From assembly GCA_045627385.1 (NCBI GenBank), contig JAZQNO010000018.1:10765-74764 (forward strand): a stretch of DNA of 64,000 bases. The letters run 5' to 3'. The first letter of the stretch is position 1. Every line of letters starts with the position of its first letter. Below, piece by piece: positions 8,189 to 18,000 of the stretch. A program made the translations under genes and the position numbers. Below the pieces are notes generated by a model. It was not told where the DNA came from, made no database searches, and was given only the letters and a program-made list of their open reading frames with translations. This DNA is from UBA1757 sp045627385. GTDB lineage: Bacteria; Bacteroidota; Bacteroidia; Bacteroidales; UBA1402.

Positions 8189-9544
8189 ATGAAAGCTCCC
8201 ATTTCATTTTTCATCGGTCTGGCGCTTGCCTGCACCGGTCTGACGGCCTGCCAGTCCAAATACGAAAGTTTGGACAAAGAGAACATCCGCGCCCTTCTGG
8301 AAGGGCCCACCCTCTCGGACTGCTGTCCGTCGTCCTGCGCGAACTGCAGTCTGACTCCTCCGCTGGCCTTTCCCGAGGCCGAAGGCTTCGGCAAATACAC
8401 CTGGGGCGGACGCGGCGGCAAAGTCTATATTGTGGACAATCTCAATGACAGCGGTCCCGGCAGCCTCCGCGAAGCGGTCGAAGCCAGCGGAGCCCGCATC
8501 GTGGTGTTCCGCACCGACGGCGTCATCCATCTCGAAAGTCCCCTGCGCATTGTCAACGACTCCATCACCATCGCCGGACAGACGGCTCCAGGCGACGGCA
8601 TCTGCCTGACGGACTGTCCGCTGAGCATCAGCGCCAGCGAAGTCATCGTGCGCTACATACGCTGCCGTCTGGGCGACAAGAACGCCCGCGACGCGGATGC
8701 GCTCACGGGAGGACGCTACGGTCAGAAAAACGTCATTCTCGACCACATCAGCGTATCCTGGTCCATCGACGAATGCCTGTCCATCTACAAGACCGAAAAC
8801 CTCACCGTGCAGTGGTGCCTCATAGCCAACAGCCTGAACCACTCCAAGCATACCAAGGGAAGCCACGGGTTCGGAGGCATCTGGGGCGGATACAACGCCA
8901 CCTTCCACCACAATCTGCTAGCCAACCATTCCAGCCGCAACCCGCGATTCTCTTCGGTGGAAGGCACCAAAAACGTAGACTACCGCAACAATGTCGTCTA
9001 CAACTGGGGCTACAAAGCAGCCTACGGCGGCGGACGCTATGGCGAAATCAACTTTGTCGACAATTATTACAAGGCCGGACCCGCCACCACCAGTACTGAG
9101 CGGTTTCTTTCCGTTTCAGACGACGGCACCAGCCGCTACTATGTGAGCGGCAACTTCGTAGAAGGTCAGGAAGAGATAACCGAAAACAACCGTCTGGGCG
9201 TCGGCGGCAAGAACCCCGACGAAGCCGTGGTTGACACGCCTTTCCCCGCCATGCCAATCAAGACCCATCCGACAGACCGGCTGGTGGAAGTCGTGCTGGA
9301 ACAGGTCGGCTGCAGTTTTGCCCGTGACCGCTTCGACCGCGACGTCGTCGAGCAGGTGCGTACCGGCGTTTCCACTTGGGGCAACGACGGTCTCATCGAC
9401 GAACCTTCGCAGTGCGGCGGCTTACCTGTGCTTCATCACCGTCTCCCCCGTCGCGACCACGACCGCAACGGTATTCCCGACGCCTGGCAGCGTCGTCACG
9501 GCAACGATATTGAAGCCTATATAAACCAGATTGTCAAAAACTAA
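8189..9544 (+). CDS. Pectate lyase, PL1-type, lipoprotein
   Basis: A 451-residue right-handed beta-helix lyase of the PL1 (pectate lyase C-like) group. It cleaves polygalacturonate by beta-elimination. The signal peptide ends in a lipobox (LTAC, Cys21), so the enzyme is lipid-anchored, probably on the outer membrane or cell surface. Family stretches are FPEAEGFGKYTWGGRGG, SLREAVEASGARIVVFR, ITIAGQTAPGDGICL, LDHISVSWSIDECLS and GIWGGYNATFHHNLLANH. The C-terminal region (DRNGIPDAWQRRHG) resembles the calcium-binding tail of many Bacteroidales PL1 enzymes. It is first in a tight operon with PL22 and GH67 genes. The 59-bp leader contains TATATTAG at about 8158, only a poor match to the -7 consensus. 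Confidence 0.9.
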   Translation: MKAPISFFIGLALACTGLTACQSKYESLDKENIRALLEGPTLSDCCPSSCANCSLTPPLAFPEAEGFGKYTWGGRGGKVYIVDNLNDSGPGSLREAVEASGARIVVFRTDGVIHLESPLRIVNDSITIAGQTAPGDGICLTDCPLSISASEVIVRYIRCRLGDKNARDADALTGGRYGQKNVILDHISVSWSIDECLSIYKTENLTVQWCLIANSLNHSKHTKGSHGFGGIWGGYNATFHHNLLANHSSRNPRFSSVEGTKNVDYRNNVVYNWGYKAAYGGGRYGEINFVDNYYKAGPATTSTERFLSVSDDGTSRYYVSGNFVEGQEEITENNRLGVGGKNPDEAVVDTPFPAMPIKTHPTDRLVEVVLEQVGCSFARDRFDRDVVEQVRTGVSTWGNDGLIDEPSQCGGLPVLHHRLPRRDHDRNGIPDAWQRRHGNDIEAYINQIVKN

Positions 9545-9551
9545 TTTTCAA

Positions 9552-10880
9552 ATGATGAAACATCTGTTCAGAGCATCATTGCTTCTGTCGCTGTCTCTGG
9601 TGTCGGTCGGGGCACATCCTCAATTGGGACGCACCTTCCCTTCGGAGAAAAAAGTCATCACCGACCCTGTTACCGGCACCGAACTGGTTTTCCTGACCAG
9701 TCAGCAGGGAATGGGCGACCAGAAAATCTATCAGACCCACAATCAGTGGACTGCCGACGGGAAATGGGTCATTTTCCGTTCCAACCGCGTGAAAGGCGAG
9801 GCTATGGCTGTCAATGAAGAAACAGGCGTCATCATGCAAGTCACCGAAGGCGGCTACACAGGTATGCTCAACGTAGCCAGAAACTCGATGAATCTTTACT
9901 ACATGAGGCATGACCCGAAGGTCAAGGGGGCGATGCAGATTGTCGAAGTGAATCTCGCTCAATTGTTTACCGATTACGAGAACGGCAAAATCAAAGACAG
10001 GAGACACTATGAACGTATCTGCGGCGTCACCGATCCGGCAATCGGAGCAGGAGGCGACATGGCGCTCGACGGAAGCGAGAAGACAGCCTATTTCCGTATC
10101 GGACGCGACTATGCCGCACAATTTCCCATCAAAGAACCGATTTCCGGCACCTTCGGCCCGCGCGGGATGGGGGCAGGCCCTTCGGGCATCGCTAAAATGG
10201 ACTTGGAAACAGGCGAAGTGCAACATGTGGTGAGCGTGCATTTCCAGGTGGGCCACATTCAGGGCAATCCTTGGCATGACAACGAAGTCATTTTTTGCTG
10301 GGAAACCGGCGGAAAAGCCCCTACACGCATGTGGATGGTCAATGGTGACGGTTCTAATCTGCGCCCCATCTATCGGGAGACCGAATACGATTGGGTCACC
10401 CACGAGGCCGTCATTTCAGAAAATGAAATCGTGTTTGCCATCATCGGCCACCGCCCGATTGCACTGGACGAACGGCAGACCGATACCAGCAGCGACTGGG
10501 GCCCTTCAGGCACCAAGGAATACGCCACCGGTATCGCCGTTGTAGACCTCCGCACCAGGCGTTTCACCTTAGAGGGCCAGGTGCCTGGAGAGGGCAATTT
10601 CTGGCATGTGGCCGGCACCGACGACGGCAATTGGGTGGCCGGAGACGATTTTGAGCGCAATCTGTGGGTGATTGACCGACACACGAAAGAAGTCATAAAA
10701 CTTTCGGCAGGTCACAAGACAACAGCCGCCGACCATGTCCATCCCACCTTCAAGTCAGACGGAAGCTGTATCGAAATTCAGTCGGCCATGCTTTCCGAAG
10801 ACGGCCGTTCCATGAACATATGTCTGGTAAAAATGCCTGACGATCTTCTGAAACGTTATTCCAAAGTCGAACAGAAATGA
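9552..10880 (+). CDS. Oligogalacturonate lyase family protein (PL22-like)
   Basis: A 442-residue beta-propeller protein that resembles family 22 polysaccharide lyases, which split unsaturated digalacturonate into keto-deoxyuronate monomers. The N-terminus is a signal peptide (MKHLFRASLLLSLSLVSVGAH), placing it in the periplasm. Seen are the opening ITDPVTGTELVFLTS, the repeated blade pattern (THNQWTADGKWVIFRSNR) and a late HVHPTF at about residues 395-397. That H-x-H is the position where PL22 enzymes bind their metal. The start at 9552 (or the adjacent ATG at 9555) gives the signal peptide directly; the frame upstream overlaps the pectate lyase stop. It follows PL1 by 7 bp and overlaps GH67 by 4 bp. 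Related TolB-like propellers are the main alternative. Confidence 0.82.
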   Translation: MMKHLFRASLLLSLSLVSVGAHPQLGRTFPSEKKVITDPVTGTELVFLTSQQGMGDQKIYQTHNQWTADGKWVIFRSNRVKGEAMAVNEETGVIMQVTEGGYTGMLNVARNSMNLYYMRHDPKVKGAMQIVEVNLAQLFTDYENGKIKDRRHYERICGVTDPAIGAGGDMALDGSEKTAYFRIGRDYAAQFPIKEPISGTFGPRGMGAGPSGIAKMDLETGEVQHVVSVHFQVGHIQGNPWHDNEVIFCWETGGKAPTRMWMVNGDGSNLRPIYRETEYDWVTHEAVISENEIVFAIIGHRPIALDERQTDTSSDWGPSGTKEYATGIAVVDLRTRRFTLEGQVPGEGNFWHVAGTDDGNWVAGDDFERNLWVIDRHTKEVIKLSAGHKTTAADHVHPTFKSDGSCIEIQSAMLSEDGRSMNICLVKMPDDLLKRYSKVEQK

Positions 10881-12559
10881 GGCTTGAACCTCTGTTGCCC
10901 TGTCTGCTGATGGCAGGATGTCTATTTGCCTGCACCCAGACGGAGAATCCGCTCTGGCTGTCCGGCAATCCACACCTGCGTCCCGAGGGAAAGCCCGCCT
11001 GCGAATACCGCATTCTGGACCATTGGGACAATCTGGACAACAGTGTGGAACGCGGTTACGCCGGTCCCTCCATCTGGGATTGGGAAAGTGAAGAAATACC
11101 TCGTCAGCGCATCCGACAATACGGTCGGCTGAACCGTTCCATAGGCATCAACGGGTGCGTTCTGAACAATGTCAACGCCAATCCGAAAATTCTCGACGAG
11201 GCATATCTGGAGCGGGTGGCCGACATCGCCGACATTCTCCGCCGATACGGCATCCGTGTCTATCTGTCGGTCAACTTCGCCAGTCCTCAGGTCCTGGACG
11301 GCCTGCCTACAGCCGATCCCTTGGCCCCTGATGTGGCCCGATGGTGGAGAGAGAAGACCGAACGCATCTACGCGCTCATTCCCGATTTCGGCGGTTTTCT
11401 GGTGAAAGCCAGCAGCGAAGGCCAGCCCGGCCCGCAGAATTTCGGCCGCACGCACGTCGAAGGGGCCAATATGATAGCCGCCGCACTCGAACCTCACGGC
11501 GGCATCCTCATGTGGCGGGCCTTCGTCTACCGTTCCGACGGCGGCGACCGGGCCGCACAAGCCTACGAGGAGTTCAAGCCCCTCGACGGGAGTTTTGCCG
11601 GCAATGTGCTGATTCAGATCAAGAACGGCCCGGTCGACTTCCAACCGCGCGAACCGGTCAGTCCACTGTTCTTCGGTCTGGAGCAGACCCGTTCCCTTCC
11701 CGAACTGCAAATCACTCAAGAATATCTGGGCCAGGACAAGATGCTGTGCTACCTGGCTCCGATGTGGAAGGAGTGTCTCGACACCCTTGCCCGCTACGGC
11801 TACCGGCCCGAGGCGATGGCCGGCGTGGCCAACACGGGGACGTCGCCAGACGGTTCGGTGGGCTGCGGACATCCTTTCGCCGACATGAACTGGTATGCCT
11901 TCGGCCGCCTGGCCTGGGATCCCGACCTTTCGGCCGAAACGATTGCCCGCGAATGGCTGGAGCTTCGATTCAGAAGGCCCAAACATTGTCGGAAAGCCGA
12001 ATTCGAAAGCCGCTTTGTCGAGCCTGTGCTGGAGATGATGCTTTCCAGCCGCGAAGCCTGTGTGGATTTCATGACCCCTATGGGGCTGCACCATCTGATG
12101 GCTTGGAACCATCATTACGGACCCGATCCCGGCTGCTGGCGGCCGGGCGCCCGAGAAGACTGGCTGCCACGCTACTACCATCGGGCCGCAGCCGACGGCA
12201 TCGGTTTCGACCGGAGCACCGGCATAGGCGGAAGCGGTGCCGTGGCCCAATACCCCCAAGCGCTCGCCGACATCTACGGTTCGCCGGAAAGTTGCCCCGA
12301 GGAGTATCTGCTCTGGTTTCACCATCTGCCCTGGGACTATGTCCTCGACAACGGGCAGACGCTCTGGGATGCCCTGGCCGACCACTACGGGCGGGGTGTC
12401 GCCCAAGCCGAATCCTATGTGGCCTTGTGGGACAGCGTCAGAGACTGCGTGGCCGACACGCGACTGTGGGAAAAGACATCCGAACTGCTGAAAATACAGG
12501 CCGCCGACGCCGCCCGCTGGCGCGACGTCTGTCTGGACTATTTCGACCGCCAGCGCTAA
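10877..12559 (+). CDS. GH67 alpha-glucuronidase lacking the usual N-terminal domain, lipoprotein
   Basis: A 560-residue family GH67 alpha-glucuronidase, which removes (4-O-methyl-)glucuronic acid from xylo-oligosaccharides. The catalytic barrel starts almost at once (LDHWDNLDNSVERGYAG, residues 48-63), followed by SIGINGCVLNNVNAN. The expected acid E181 (LVKASSEGQPGPQ) and the pair D254 (KNGPVDFQ) and E282 (ITQEYLGQ) are all present. The C-terminal helical domain is intact through LPWDYVLDNG. Ordinary GH67 enzymes are about 680-720 residues with an N-terminal beta domain; here only a lipoprotein signal (CLFAC, Cys19) and about 25 linker residues precede the barrel. The start overlaps the PL22 stop by ATGA. 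Both operon partners degrade pectin, so the true substrate may be a uronic-acid side chain other than xylan. Confidence 0.9.
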   Translation: MRLEPLLPCLLMAGCLFACTQTENPLWLSGNPHLRPEGKPACEYRILDHWDNLDNSVERGYAGPSIWDWESEEIPRQRIRQYGRLNRSIGINGCVLNNVNANPKILDEAYLERVADIADILRRYGIRVYLSVNFASPQVLDGLPTADPLAPDVARWWREKTERIYALIPDFGGFLVKASSEGQPGPQNFGRTHVEGANMIAAALEPHGGILMWRAFVYRSDGGDRAAQAYEEFKPLDGSFAGNVLIQIKNGPVDFQPREPVSPLFFGLEQTRSLPELQITQEYLGQDKMLCYLAPMWKECLDTLARYGYRPEAMAGVANTGTSPDGSVGCGHPFADMNWYAFGRLAWDPDLSAETIAREWLELRFRRPKHCRKAEFESRFVEPVLEMMLSSREACVDFMTPMGLHHLMAWNHHYGPDPGCWRPGAREDWLPRYYHRAAADGIGFDRSTGIGGSGAVAQYPQALADIYGSPESCPEEYLLWFHHLPWDYVLDNGQTLWDALADHYGRGVAQAESYVALWDSVRDCVADTRLWEKTSELLKIQAADAARWRDVCLDYFDRQR

Positions 12560-12574
12560 AAATTTCCTTAAATA

Positions 12575-12606
12575 TTTGCGCGGTTCTTTTCTATGCTCTA
12601 CTTTTG
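12575..12606 (+). promoter_or_regulatory. Promoter of the efflux operon
   Basis: TTTG (12575-12578), a 20-base spacer and TACTTTTG (12599-12606) match the Bacteroidota promoter consensus. The expected transcription start, about 12610-12615, falls within the repeat described next. Confidence 0.8.
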
Positions 12607-12608
12607 CA

Positions 12609-12637
12609 TTAACAATGTCGTTAAACAATATCGTTAA
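12609..12637 (+). promoter_or_regulatory. Tandem operator-like repeat, probable TetR binding site
   Basis: ACAATGTCGTTAA (12612-12624) is followed immediately by ACAATATCGTTAA (12625-12637), differing at one base. The first unit with its left flank forms the dyad TTAAC-N6-GTTAA (12609-12624), and GTTAA is shared with the second unit. It sits at the expected transcription start of the operon that ends in a tetR gene, so autoregulation by that protein is the natural inference. Confidence 0.6.
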
Positions 12638-12658
12638 TACAATCATCCAGCATTTGAA

Positions 12659-14017
12659 ATGAGAAAAAGAATCTTACCGCTCATTTTGGGTCTGGTGCCG
12701 CTGTTGATGTCGGCGCAAGAGGTTTTCAGCCTGAAACAGTGCCTCGACTCGGCCATCGCCAACAACGCGACACTCCAGAAAGACCGTCTCAGCATGGAGG
12801 CGGCCATCCAATCCAAGAGGGAAGTCATCGGTGCCCTGCTGCCGCAGATCAGCGCATCGGGCGGACTGACCAACAACATTCAGAAGACGACCATCGCCAT
12901 GCCCAACTTCGTCAATTCGATGATGCCGGCATCGATGCAGGATCCCAACGCCGCCAAATACATGACGGTGACCATGGGTATGGACTACACGGCCAACTGG
13001 GGCGCCAGCCTCTCGCAGCAGATCCTCAACTTTTCGCTGTTCAACGCCGTCGAAATAGCCAAGATGTCGGGCGAAATGAGCGACATCGGAGCCGCCATGG
13101 ACGAGAACGACGTGATCGCCCAGACGGCCGTGCTGTATTTCACCACCCAGGTGCTCGGCTACGCTGTCGAGACCTTCGATGCCAGCATCGCCTTGATGGA
13201 CAGCACCCTGAACATGTTGCAAGCCAATCTGGAAAGCGGTCTGATGCGTCCGGTCGACGTAAAACAGGTGATGGTGACCCGCACCAATCTGGAGACCGAG
13301 CAGATGGCCATCCGTCAGGCGCTCCAGGTACAGAAGAATCTGCTCAAACTGCAGATGGACATTCCCATGGATGCCGCCATGGAGGTGGAGCCCATCGACC
13401 CCGATGCCATGGAGACGATGGTCTTCGCCATGGATTCCAAGCCTTTCGACGTGACCGAGCAGCTCACTTACAAGATGTTCGACAGCCAGCACCGCATGCT
13501 GGAACTGCAGCGCAAGGCCGCCGTGGCCGAAGTGCTTCCCGCCCTTACTCTCACCGCCCAGTACTCGATGAACTACATGGGCGACGAATTCAAAGGCGAA
13601 ACCTACCACCATTTTCCCATGTCCATGGTATCGCTCAACCTGCGCATGCCTTTGTTCACCGGTTTTTCAAAGACCGCCAAGGTGAAGAAGGCCGAAATCG
13701 AACTCCGAAAAGCCGAATACGACGGTTCCACCCTGTCGCAGTCGCTCACCATGGCCTACAGCAACGCTTTCATGCAGCTGGAACAGAGCCGCCGGAGCAT
13801 CGATTCGCAGAAGCGCAACAAAGACATGGCCCAGGAAGTGTTCGACCTCATCGAGAGCAACTACCGAGAAGGCATTTCCTCGCTTTCCGACCTGCTCAAC
13901 GCCAACTCGTCGCTCATCCAGTCGCAGATGAACTATGTCGACGCGCTCAACAACTGTATGAAAGCCTACATCGATCTGAAAAAGGTCGACGGCACCATCC
14001 AAGATTTGAAAAATTAA
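12659..14017 (+). CDS. TolC-family outer membrane efflux protein
   Basis: A 452-residue outer membrane factor of the TolC type. It would form the outer membrane channel of the tripartite pump encoded with the next two genes. A signal peptide (MRKRILPLILGLVPLLMSAQE) precedes the typical opening FSLKQCLDSAIANNATLQKDRL. Two long alpha-helical repeats rich in Ala, Gln and Leu follow, each ending in a beta stretch; the second repeat shows VKKAEIELRKAEYDGS and YREGISSLSDLLNANSSLIQSQ, matching the usual OEP repeat. Met content is high (MEAAIQ, NSMMPASMQ, MTVTMGMDYT), a possible hint about substrate or simply composition. It is first in the operon, 6 bp before the adaptor gene, with promoter and operator-like repeat just upstream. 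Confidence 0.92.
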   Translation: MRKRILPLILGLVPLLMSAQEVFSLKQCLDSAIANNATLQKDRLSMEAAIQSKREVIGALLPQISASGGLTNNIQKTTIAMPNFVNSMMPASMQDPNAAKYMTVTMGMDYTANWGASLSQQILNFSLFNAVEIAKMSGEMSDIGAAMDENDVIAQTAVLYFTTQVLGYAVETFDASIALMDSTLNMLQANLESGLMRPVDVKQVMVTRTNLETEQMAIRQALQVQKNLLKLQMDIPMDAAMEVEPIDPDAMETMVFAMDSKPFDVTEQLTYKMFDSQHRMLELQRKAAVAEVLPALTLTAQYSMNYMGDEFKGETYHHFPMSMVSLNLRMPLFTGFSKTAKVKKAEIELRKAEYDGSTLSQSLTMAYSNAFMQLEQSRRSIDSQKRNKDMAQEVFDLIESNYREGISSLSDLLNANSSLIQSQMNYVDALNNCMKAYIDLKKVDGTIQDLKN

Positions 14018-14023
14018 CGCCAT

Positions 14024-15076
14024 ATGAAAAAATTTATCGGAATTCTCATCACCGTTCTCGTCGTTGCGGGAATGGCATTCATGCTCATCTCCAACCGCAA
14101 GCAGATGCAGCAGCAGACATCATCGACATCTGAGGCCGACCGCAGGGAGGCCGTCCAGACCATCCAGGTCGTCAGCCAGTCGTTCAGCCGCGATTTCACC
14201 GCCAACGGATTGAGCCAGGCCGTGAGCGAACTCAATTTCGTGTCGGACGTATCGGGCCGCATCGTGGAAATCTATGTGGACAAAGGTGACCGCGTGACCA
14301 AAGGCAAGGCGTTGCTCAAGATCGACACCGAACTCTACGAAGCCGATTACAAGGCCGCCAAAGCCGCCTACGAAGCGCTCAAGAAAGACGAAGCCCGCTT
14401 TGCCCGTTCCAACAAGGCAGGCGGTGTGACCGACCAGCAGCTGGACAACATCCGCACCCAGCTCACGGCCGCCGAAAGCCGTATGATCGCCAGCAAATGG
14501 AAATACGAGAACGCCGTCGTCAAATCGCCGATGAACGGTATGGTCAATTCGCGTTTCGTCGAAATCGGCGCGCTCATCGCCCCCAATGCTCCGCTGTTTG
14601 AAATCGTGGACAATTCCAGTATGAAAGTGACCTGCAACGTGCCCGAATCGCGGGTGGGACTGCTCAGCGTCGGACAGAAGGTCACCGCCACCGACAGCAG
14701 TCTGCCCGGCACAGTCTTCACCGGCAGCATCCGCAATATCGGCATCAAGACCGACCGCGGTCTCAACTACCCGGTTGAAATCGTCCTCGACGACAACGAC
14801 CAGATCCGCATCGGCATGTATCTGAAAGTGCAGTTCAGCGACGAGGAAGGCTCCCAAGGCATCCTCATCCCGCGCAAAGCCATCGTGGGAAGTTCCAAAT
14901 CGGCAGACGCCTATGTGGTGGTCGACGGAAAGGCCGAACGCCGCGCTCTGACGCTGGGCGCCATGATTGGTGATCAGGTGGAAGTGCTCGACGGTCTTGA
15001 GGCAGGTGACGAACTTGTTGTGGCCGGCATTATGAATTTGGGCAACGGAACTCCGGTGCGTGTGGTTGAAAAATAA
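14024..15076 (+). CDS. RND efflux periplasmic adaptor (HlyD/MFP family)
   Basis: A 350-residue membrane fusion protein linking the RND pump with the TolC channel. An N-terminal membrane anchor (IGILITVLVVAGMAFMLIS, about residues 4-22) has no lipobox. The order of domains is as expected: half lipoyl motif (SDVSGRIVEIYVDKGDRVTKG), a short helical hairpin (residues 105-160), the second lipoyl half (ENAVVKSPMNGMVNSR), a beta barrel (ESRVGLLSVGQKVTATDSS) and a C-terminal membrane-proximal domain (ILIPRKAIVGSS, LEAGDELVVAGI). The short hairpin resembles adaptors of small-molecule pumps. It is 6 bp after tolC and 12 bp before the pump gene. Substrate not predictable. Confidence 0.93.
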   Translation: MKKFIGILITVLVVAGMAFMLISNRKQMQQQTSSTSEADRREAVQTIQVVSQSFSRDFTANGLSQAVSELNFVSDVSGRIVEIYVDKGDRVTKGKALLKIDTELYEADYKAAKAAYEALKKDEARFARSNKAGGVTDQQLDNIRTQLTAAESRMIASKWKYENAVVKSPMNGMVNSRFVEIGALIAPNAPLFEIVDNSSMKVTCNVPESRVGLLSVGQKVTATDSSLPGTVFTGSIRNIGIKTDRGLNYPVEIVLDDNDQIRIGMYLKVQFSDEEGSQGILIPRKAIVGSSKSADAYVVVDGKAERRALTLGAMIGDQVEVLDGLEAGDELVVAGIMNLGNGTPVRVVEK

Positions 15077-15088
15077 AAGACAACGGAC

Positions 15089-18000
15089 ATGAAGATTTCC
15101 GAATTATCCATCAGACGCCCGATCTATGTTATCGTGCTCTTTCTGGTCGTCGCCATCCTGGGGCTGCTGAGCTACAGTTCGCTTCAGGCCGAGCTGATGC
15201 CAAAATTCACTCCTCCCACCCTGAACGTGCAGGTCATCTATCCGGGCGCATCGCCTACAGAGGTGGAGAACTCACTCACGCTCAAGCTGGAGGAGTCGCT
15301 TTCGTCGTTGCAGGGCGTGGAAACGATGCGTTCCTATTCGTTCGAAGGAATGTCGATGGTTTTCGTTTCCTTCAAATACGGCACCGACATCGACGAAGCC
15401 ATGACCGACGCGCGCAACAAGGTCAGTTCCAAGAAAGCCGAACTGCCCTCGGCCACGCTGTCGCCCATCATCAACAAGATTACCGTCGATGACAAATCGG
15501 TGATGACCCTGTCGCTGAGCTCCGATCTGGAATCGTCCGATTTCAGTGACCTGGTCCAGTACAGCATCATTCCCGAACTGCTGCGCATCCCCGGCATCGC
15601 CAAGGTCGACGTCATCGGTGCACATCCGCGCGAAATACAGGTCAACCTCGACATGGAGGCCATGAATTCCTTAGGACTTTCGGCCGCTCAGGTGATGGGC
15701 GTCATCCGCGGTTCCAACCTGGACTTCCCCACCGGCAGCCTCCGCAACGAGCGCAACCACACCTCTATCCGTCTGTCGGGAAAGCTGGAGACGGTCGACC
15801 AGATCCGCAGTCTGGTGCTGATGACGCTGCCCACCGGCACTCAGATCCGTCTGTGTGACGTGGCCGAAGTGGTGGAAACCAGCAAAGACGTGAGCAAACT
15901 GGCCCGCGTCAACGGAAGGGAATCCATTCTCCTGAACATTTTCAAGCAGGGCGATGCCAACGCCATCGACCTGAGCGACAATGTGCAGGCCATCGGTGCG
16001 GAACTGGCGAAGACTTACGCTGGCGAAGGGCTGACACTGGAAACCGTCACCGACACTTCCAATTTCACCCGCGAATCCATCCGCTCGGTGCTGGTGGACC
16101 TGCTGCTGGCCATTCTGCTGGTGACGCTGGTCATTCTGGTGTTCCTGCACAACTGGCGCAACTCGCTCATCGTAATGCTGGTAGTGCCTGTATCACTCAT
16201 CGGCGCCTTCATCGGAATGAAGCTTTTCAACTTCACACTCAACCTGATGTCGCTGCTGGGCATGTCGGTGGTCATCGGCGTGCTTGTCGACGATGCCATT
16301 GTGGTGATTGAAAATGTCTATCGCCATATGGAAATGGGCAAGAACCCCGTGACGGCCACCATCGACGCCATGCGTGAAATCGGCTTCACCGTGGTCACCG
16401 TAACCCTCGTGCTGGTCATCGTGTTCCTGCCTATCGCTCTGACAAACACGCTGGTATCGGACATTCTCCGACAGTTCTGCGGCGTCATCATCTTCTCGAT
16501 TCTCTTCAGTCTGCTGGCGGCTCTCACCCTGGTGCCACTGATGACCTCCAAGTTCGGCAAGCTCGAGGACATCGAAGGCGACGGCCTGTGGAACCGGATG
16601 ATGAGATGGTTCGAAAAGGCCGTCCAAAGTTTCGGCGACTGGGTGGCCGGCATTCTGGGCTGGGCCCTCGGGCACAAGCGCTGGGTGGGTCTCATCGTGC
16701 TGGCTGTCACCGTGATGGTCTGCGCCCTGTTCCCCATGGGATTCATCGGATTCGAATTCATGCCCGATGTGGACCAGAGCGAATTCACCGTGCTGTTGGA
16801 AATGCCGAAGGACATCTCCATCGAGGACGCTTCTATGGAAGTGTCGAAGGCCGAGACCTGGCTGCTCGAACAGCCCGAAATCGTGGAAGTGGTGTCGATG
16901 GTCGGACTCACCAACAGCAACAACGAAAGTTCGCAGGGTACGCCCTACCTGTCTGAAATCAGCGTGAAGATGGTGCCTCCTTCGGAGCGCGACGTCGCCG
17001 TCAAATTCTATATCGCCAAACTGCGCCACGAGCTCACCGACTATCTGGTCGATGCCAAGGTGCGCATGTTTGCCGCCTCCCTGCACGGCTCAGGCAACAG
17101 TTCCGCATTGGAATACGTCATCTCCGGTCCGAAGGCCGACTCGGTAGCTCTCTTCGGCGAATACGCGCTGGATGTGCTGCGCGGCATTCCCGGCACGGTG
17201 CAGCAGCAGCTTTCGACCGGTGACGGAATGCCCGAAATCGAAGTGGTGGTGGACCGCGAAAAGATGTCGGCCCTCGGCCTTTCGCTCGACAATGTGGGAC
17301 TGACGCTGCAGATGGCTTTTCAGGGCAATTCTTCTCTGAAATTCGTCCGCGACGACCACGAATATGACATCAACATCCGTGCCGACCGCTTCTATCGCGA
17401 AAGCATCGACGACGTGTCTTCCCTGAGTTTCGTCAATACGCAAGGCAGCCGCATCACGCTGGACCAGTTCGCCCAGGTGCGCCTCGGCACCGGTCCCAAC
17501 CGACTGGAGCGCTACAACCGCAACCCCTCCGTCACCATCAGTTCCAATGTGGTGGGCATCTCTCCGGGTGCTGCTTCCAGCCAGTTCCTATCGCAGGTGG
17601 AGCCGAAAGCCGGTGAGATGGGTGTAACCCTGTCCACCGTGGGTGACATGAAATCCATGTCCGATTCGATGAGCGTGATGGGCATAGCCCTGATGCTGTC
17701 GCTGATACTGATGTATCTGGCCATGGTGGTACTCTACAACAACTGGACCGATCCCTTCGTGGTGATGTTCTCCATTCCCTTCTCCATCCTGGGAGCCATT
17801 CTGGCCCTGGCCCTTTCGGGCACCTCGCTCAACATCTACGCCATGCTGGGTCTGGTGATGCTGGTGGGTCTGGTAGCCAAGAACGCCATTCTTCTGGTCG
17901 ACTTCGCCAACGAACAGCTCGCCGCGGGTCAGGCCATCGACGATGCGCTCACGTCTGCCGTACGCATGCGTACGAGACCTATTCTGATGACAGCCCTGTC

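Noticed and set aside
10922..12646. 574-codon minus-strand frame opposite GH67
   Set aside because: Antisense shadow; the plus strand has all GH67 catalytic motifs and operon coupling.
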